From CAVXUB01 sp963764805 (GTDB taxonomy: Bacteria; Actinomycetota; Acidimicrobiia; Acidimicrobiales; Bog-793): a stretch of 64,000 nucleotides of DNA. The position numbers and the translations under genes are program-made. How positions within the stretch are numbered: position 1 is the stretch's first letter; every line of letters starts with the position of its first letter. Of the stretch, positions 61,509 through 64,000 are shown piece after piece. The stretch lies in assembly GCA_963764805.1 (NCBI GenBank), contig CAVXUB010000002.1, positions 248,001-312,000 of the forward strand, in the 5' to 3' direction. A model generated the notes under the pieces. That model was given only the letters and a program-made list of their open reading frames with translations. It made no database searches and was not told the DNA's origin.

Positions 61509-64000
61509 TTGATTCACTTTGGACGAGCTTTTCGCGCGGCGCTGTCAGCCGCCCGGCTTAGATACAACGCGCGAGCGCTCACCGCCATGCTGGCGGTCGT
61601 GCCCGTTGCCATTGCCTCAGCGGTGGCGCTGACCCCTGCGCCGGCCGGTGCCACTTCGGGTGGCACTGTCACCTATACCGCAAACATCAACGTCCCGGCG
61701 CCGCCGGCATCGAGCTTCGCCGGCTCCTCGGGCGGTGACGGGTGGGGCTTGGCGTTAACCGCGACGCAGCTGTTCAACGTCTTCCACCATCAGCCGACAC
61801 CTCCAGATCGCCTGCCACAACCAGGCGGGTGCCAGCGCCTGCTGGGAGCCCCCAGACCATTAGCCGACAACGGGCACAGCTTCGCCACCCCGGGCAGCCC
61901 GGCCTCACCGCCGCCAGCGACGGCAACATCTACGTCTACGTGACCCGTGACGACAGCACCGCCGGGGTCGAGTGCATCACACCGAGCGGCACGGGGGCGG
62001 GAGCATCTTCTGCGGCTTCACCCCACTCGCCATCGGCAGGCGCCACTCAACAACTCCGGCATCGGGGGAGATCAGCGACCCAGTCCTGGTAGGCTCCAAC
62101 TACTACGCCGTCAACTACTTCCAGACATCGTCGGCGGCGAGCGGGTCTGAGGACGAGCTGATGTGCTTCAGCCTCAGCGACGCTCGCGGCTTGTCCAGGG
62201 CAGCCCTACACCGTTGAACTTCGGGAGCGCCTCGACGTTCACGCTCAGTTCCCCGGCCCCCTCGATCGCCAACTTCGGCGGTCAGATCGATGATCCCGAT
62301 CGCCCCGTCCGGGGGCACCGACGTGCTCGCTTGCTACGACCCATCCGTCGCCGGGGACGTGTGCCCAGGTAGTTGGCCGGTCGACACGGGCATCAACTAT
62401 CTGGGCTCGAACGGGGACCGTTCCGATGCTCGACGTCGAACGGGAACACCTCGGCCTCTGCCTGCCGACCGGCGCCGCCCCCAATGCTGGAACCTGGCGG
62501 TGCGGCGTTACCCACCCCCTACCGGGCTCGGCACGACATCACCGCCAGCGCGCGTGGAAGGCCCGGCCACCACGGTCGGCCGCCGCGGAGTCTCTGTGGA
62601 ACTACAACGCCGGCGCCCTCGACGTCGATTGCTATGACTGGAGCCTCAACGCGGTGCGGCGAGCCTGCGCCAACTTCCCCGAAGACGTTCACGGGACATC
62701 CTACGGCCCCTACACCGTCAACCGGATCCGTCCCGGCCAACGTGCCTCTGGGTGAACTCCGACAGCGGACTCGGACAGATCCAGAACTTCGACGCTTTAC
62801 GGCCGGCGGCTGCACGCAGTTCCCCATTCGCTCCTCAGGCCAAAGGCTCGTGGCCCCGCCGCAGCAATGCGTCCCGACTGAGTGGACCAACCTGCAGGTG
62901 ACCAGCCCGACCCGCCGAGCGTCTATGGCGGGGGGAGCGTCAGTTCGAGAACACCGACGGCGGGCCGCTCTGGACCTCTCCGAGCCGAACCCGGCAACTC
63001 TCGACACCACGGGATCGGTGAACCTCACCGGGTACAACTTCTCGGCAGCCGACAACCTGCCCGACTTTGTCCTCACGCTGAACAACCCCGGCCGGGCTCA
63101 CCTCGGTCGACATCCAGGTGAGCTGGCAGGGCGCCAACAGCCCTGGTTGCACTCAGCCCGGGACGAATGTCAGTGGCAACGTCACGCTGGCCGGTCCGGC
63201 CGGCGGTGCGGTGGCCGGAAGCGACCAGACCATCAGTGCGACCGTGATCAACAACGGGACGCCGGTCTCGGGCGGCACGGTGACGTTCTCGTGCGTGTCC
63301 GGCCCCTGTACGACCTCGACCGTAACCGGAAGCACGAATGCCTCGGGCGTTGCCACCCTCACGTATGAGAGCTTGGTCCCCGGCACCGACATCTGGCAGG
63401 CGAGCTATACGCCTGCATCCGAGGCCGCCGAGGTGAGCAACGAGGTGCCTGTCGCGTGGAACTTCGCGGCAGCCGCCACGCCGTCGACAACCACCTACGG
63501 CAACCCGGTCGTGCTGTCCGAGACCGACATCTCGCCGACTGCCACCGGCACCGTCACCTTCACGTCCGGCGGCAATACCCTCTGCACGATCACCCTCACC
63601 GGTCTGGCGGGGGAGCCGACAAGCTGCACGACCGGTGTACTGGCTCCGGGCAGCTATCCGGTATCCGCCACCTATTCGGGTGATGGCAGCGACAGCCCCG
63701 CTGCGGGAACGACCTCGTTCGCGATCAGCAAGGCTCCGTCTCCCTTCACAGCAGCGGCGACACCCAGCTCGACCTCGTACGGCAACACCGTCTCCCTCTC
63801 GGCGAGCGGCCTGCCGGTCGGAGCGACCGGGACCGTCACCTTCACCTCCGGCTCCTCCACGCTGTGCAGCGTCACGTTGCCGGCCAGCTCCGTGAAGTGC
63901 ACGACCGCCGCTCTGCCGGGTGGGACCTACCCGGTGACGGCGAGCTACTCCGGCAACTCCAACTACGCCGGCTCGACCGCCAGCACGTCGTTCACTATCG
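61509..64000 (+). pseudogene. Secreted Ig-like repeat protein, many frameshifts, 3' end outside window
   Basis: The TTG start at 61509 follows GGGAGGAAAA. The signal peptide runs through ALTAMLAVVPVAIASAVALT, cleavage near AGATSGG. Meaningful sequence then jumps frames at least six times between about 61795 and 63105: LQIACHNQAGASACWEP, LTAASDGNIYVYVTRDDSTA, SDPVLVGSNYYAVNYFQTSS, GSASTFTLSSPAPSIANFGG, TDVLACYDPSVAGDVCPGSW. From 63106 one frame stays open to the edge and holds Ig-like units (TYGNPVVLSETDISPTATGT, SYGNTVSLSASGLPVGATGT) like those at 54.8-56.4 kb. The first about 530 residues look like a separate beta-rich domain of unknown type. As written the gene is not translatable. Confidence 0.7.

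Overview
This is a high-GC actinobacterial chromosome segment, most likely from the class Acidimicrobiia. That placement is inferred from the gene order uvrC-rapZ-yvcK-gap-pgk-tpiA-secG, an AftD-like arabinosyltransferase, frequent GTG/TTG starts, many genes with a TANNNT box 5-10 nt before the start codon (leaderless transcripts), and large secreted proteins built from Ig-like and DGGVFAFG-type repeats. No sequence search was possible.

Layout. 1-4.4 kb (minus): a peptide-type ABC importer with two Tat/lipoprotein substrate-binding proteins and a DppB-type permease cut by the window edge. 4.5-14 kb: a cell-envelope block with two methyltransferases, a GT4 glycosyltransferase, a 1511-residue AftD-like arabinofuranosyltransferase and a GT87-type mannosyltransferase-like protein, plus coaE. 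14-23 kb: nucleotide excision repair (uvrB, uvrA, uvrC), interrupted by nadA on the opposite strand. 23-28.7 kb: rapZ, yvcK, gap, pgk, tpiA, secG, with no whiA between yvcK and gap. They are followed by a further lipoprotein substrate-binding protein and tRNA-Leu(GAG).

30.8-44.4 kb is accessory. A serine-recombinase/Rep/regulator module abuts tRNA-Leu, and the recombinase stop codon lies inside the tRNA gene. Next come a low-GC pair of exported proteins of unknown function, a graveyard of gene remnants (ISL3-type transposase, repeat-protein scraps), a lipoprotein, a metallophosphoesterase, two divergent toxin-antitoxin pairs (VapBC and MazEF-like), and two translationally coupled pairs of small membrane proteins. 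44.6-54.5 kb: a secreted beta-helix protein, a DrrAB-type ABC exporter, an unusual b-type cytochrome with a long C-terminal extension, an iron-dependent heme-oxygenase-fold protein, a GT2 glycosyltransferase, a YihY-type membrane protein and a YjbR-type protein. 54.5-64 kb: secreted repeat proteins (Ig-like plus DGGVFAFG repeats, and an arylsulfotransferase-like protein with the same repeats) around a menB gene, ending in a partial Ig-like protein.

A caution for all users: many conserved genes carry single-base frameshifts (SBP at 1-2.7 kb, coaE, nadA, yvcK, a mazE-like antitoxin, the Ig-repeat protein), and uvrB carries eight frame changes plus two in-frame TAG codons while its neighbour uvrA is perfect. 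Most of these behave like one-base insertions. This looks more like sequence error than real gene loss, but the two dense clusters (14.1-15.7 kb and 61.8-63.1 kb) need raw-read inspection.
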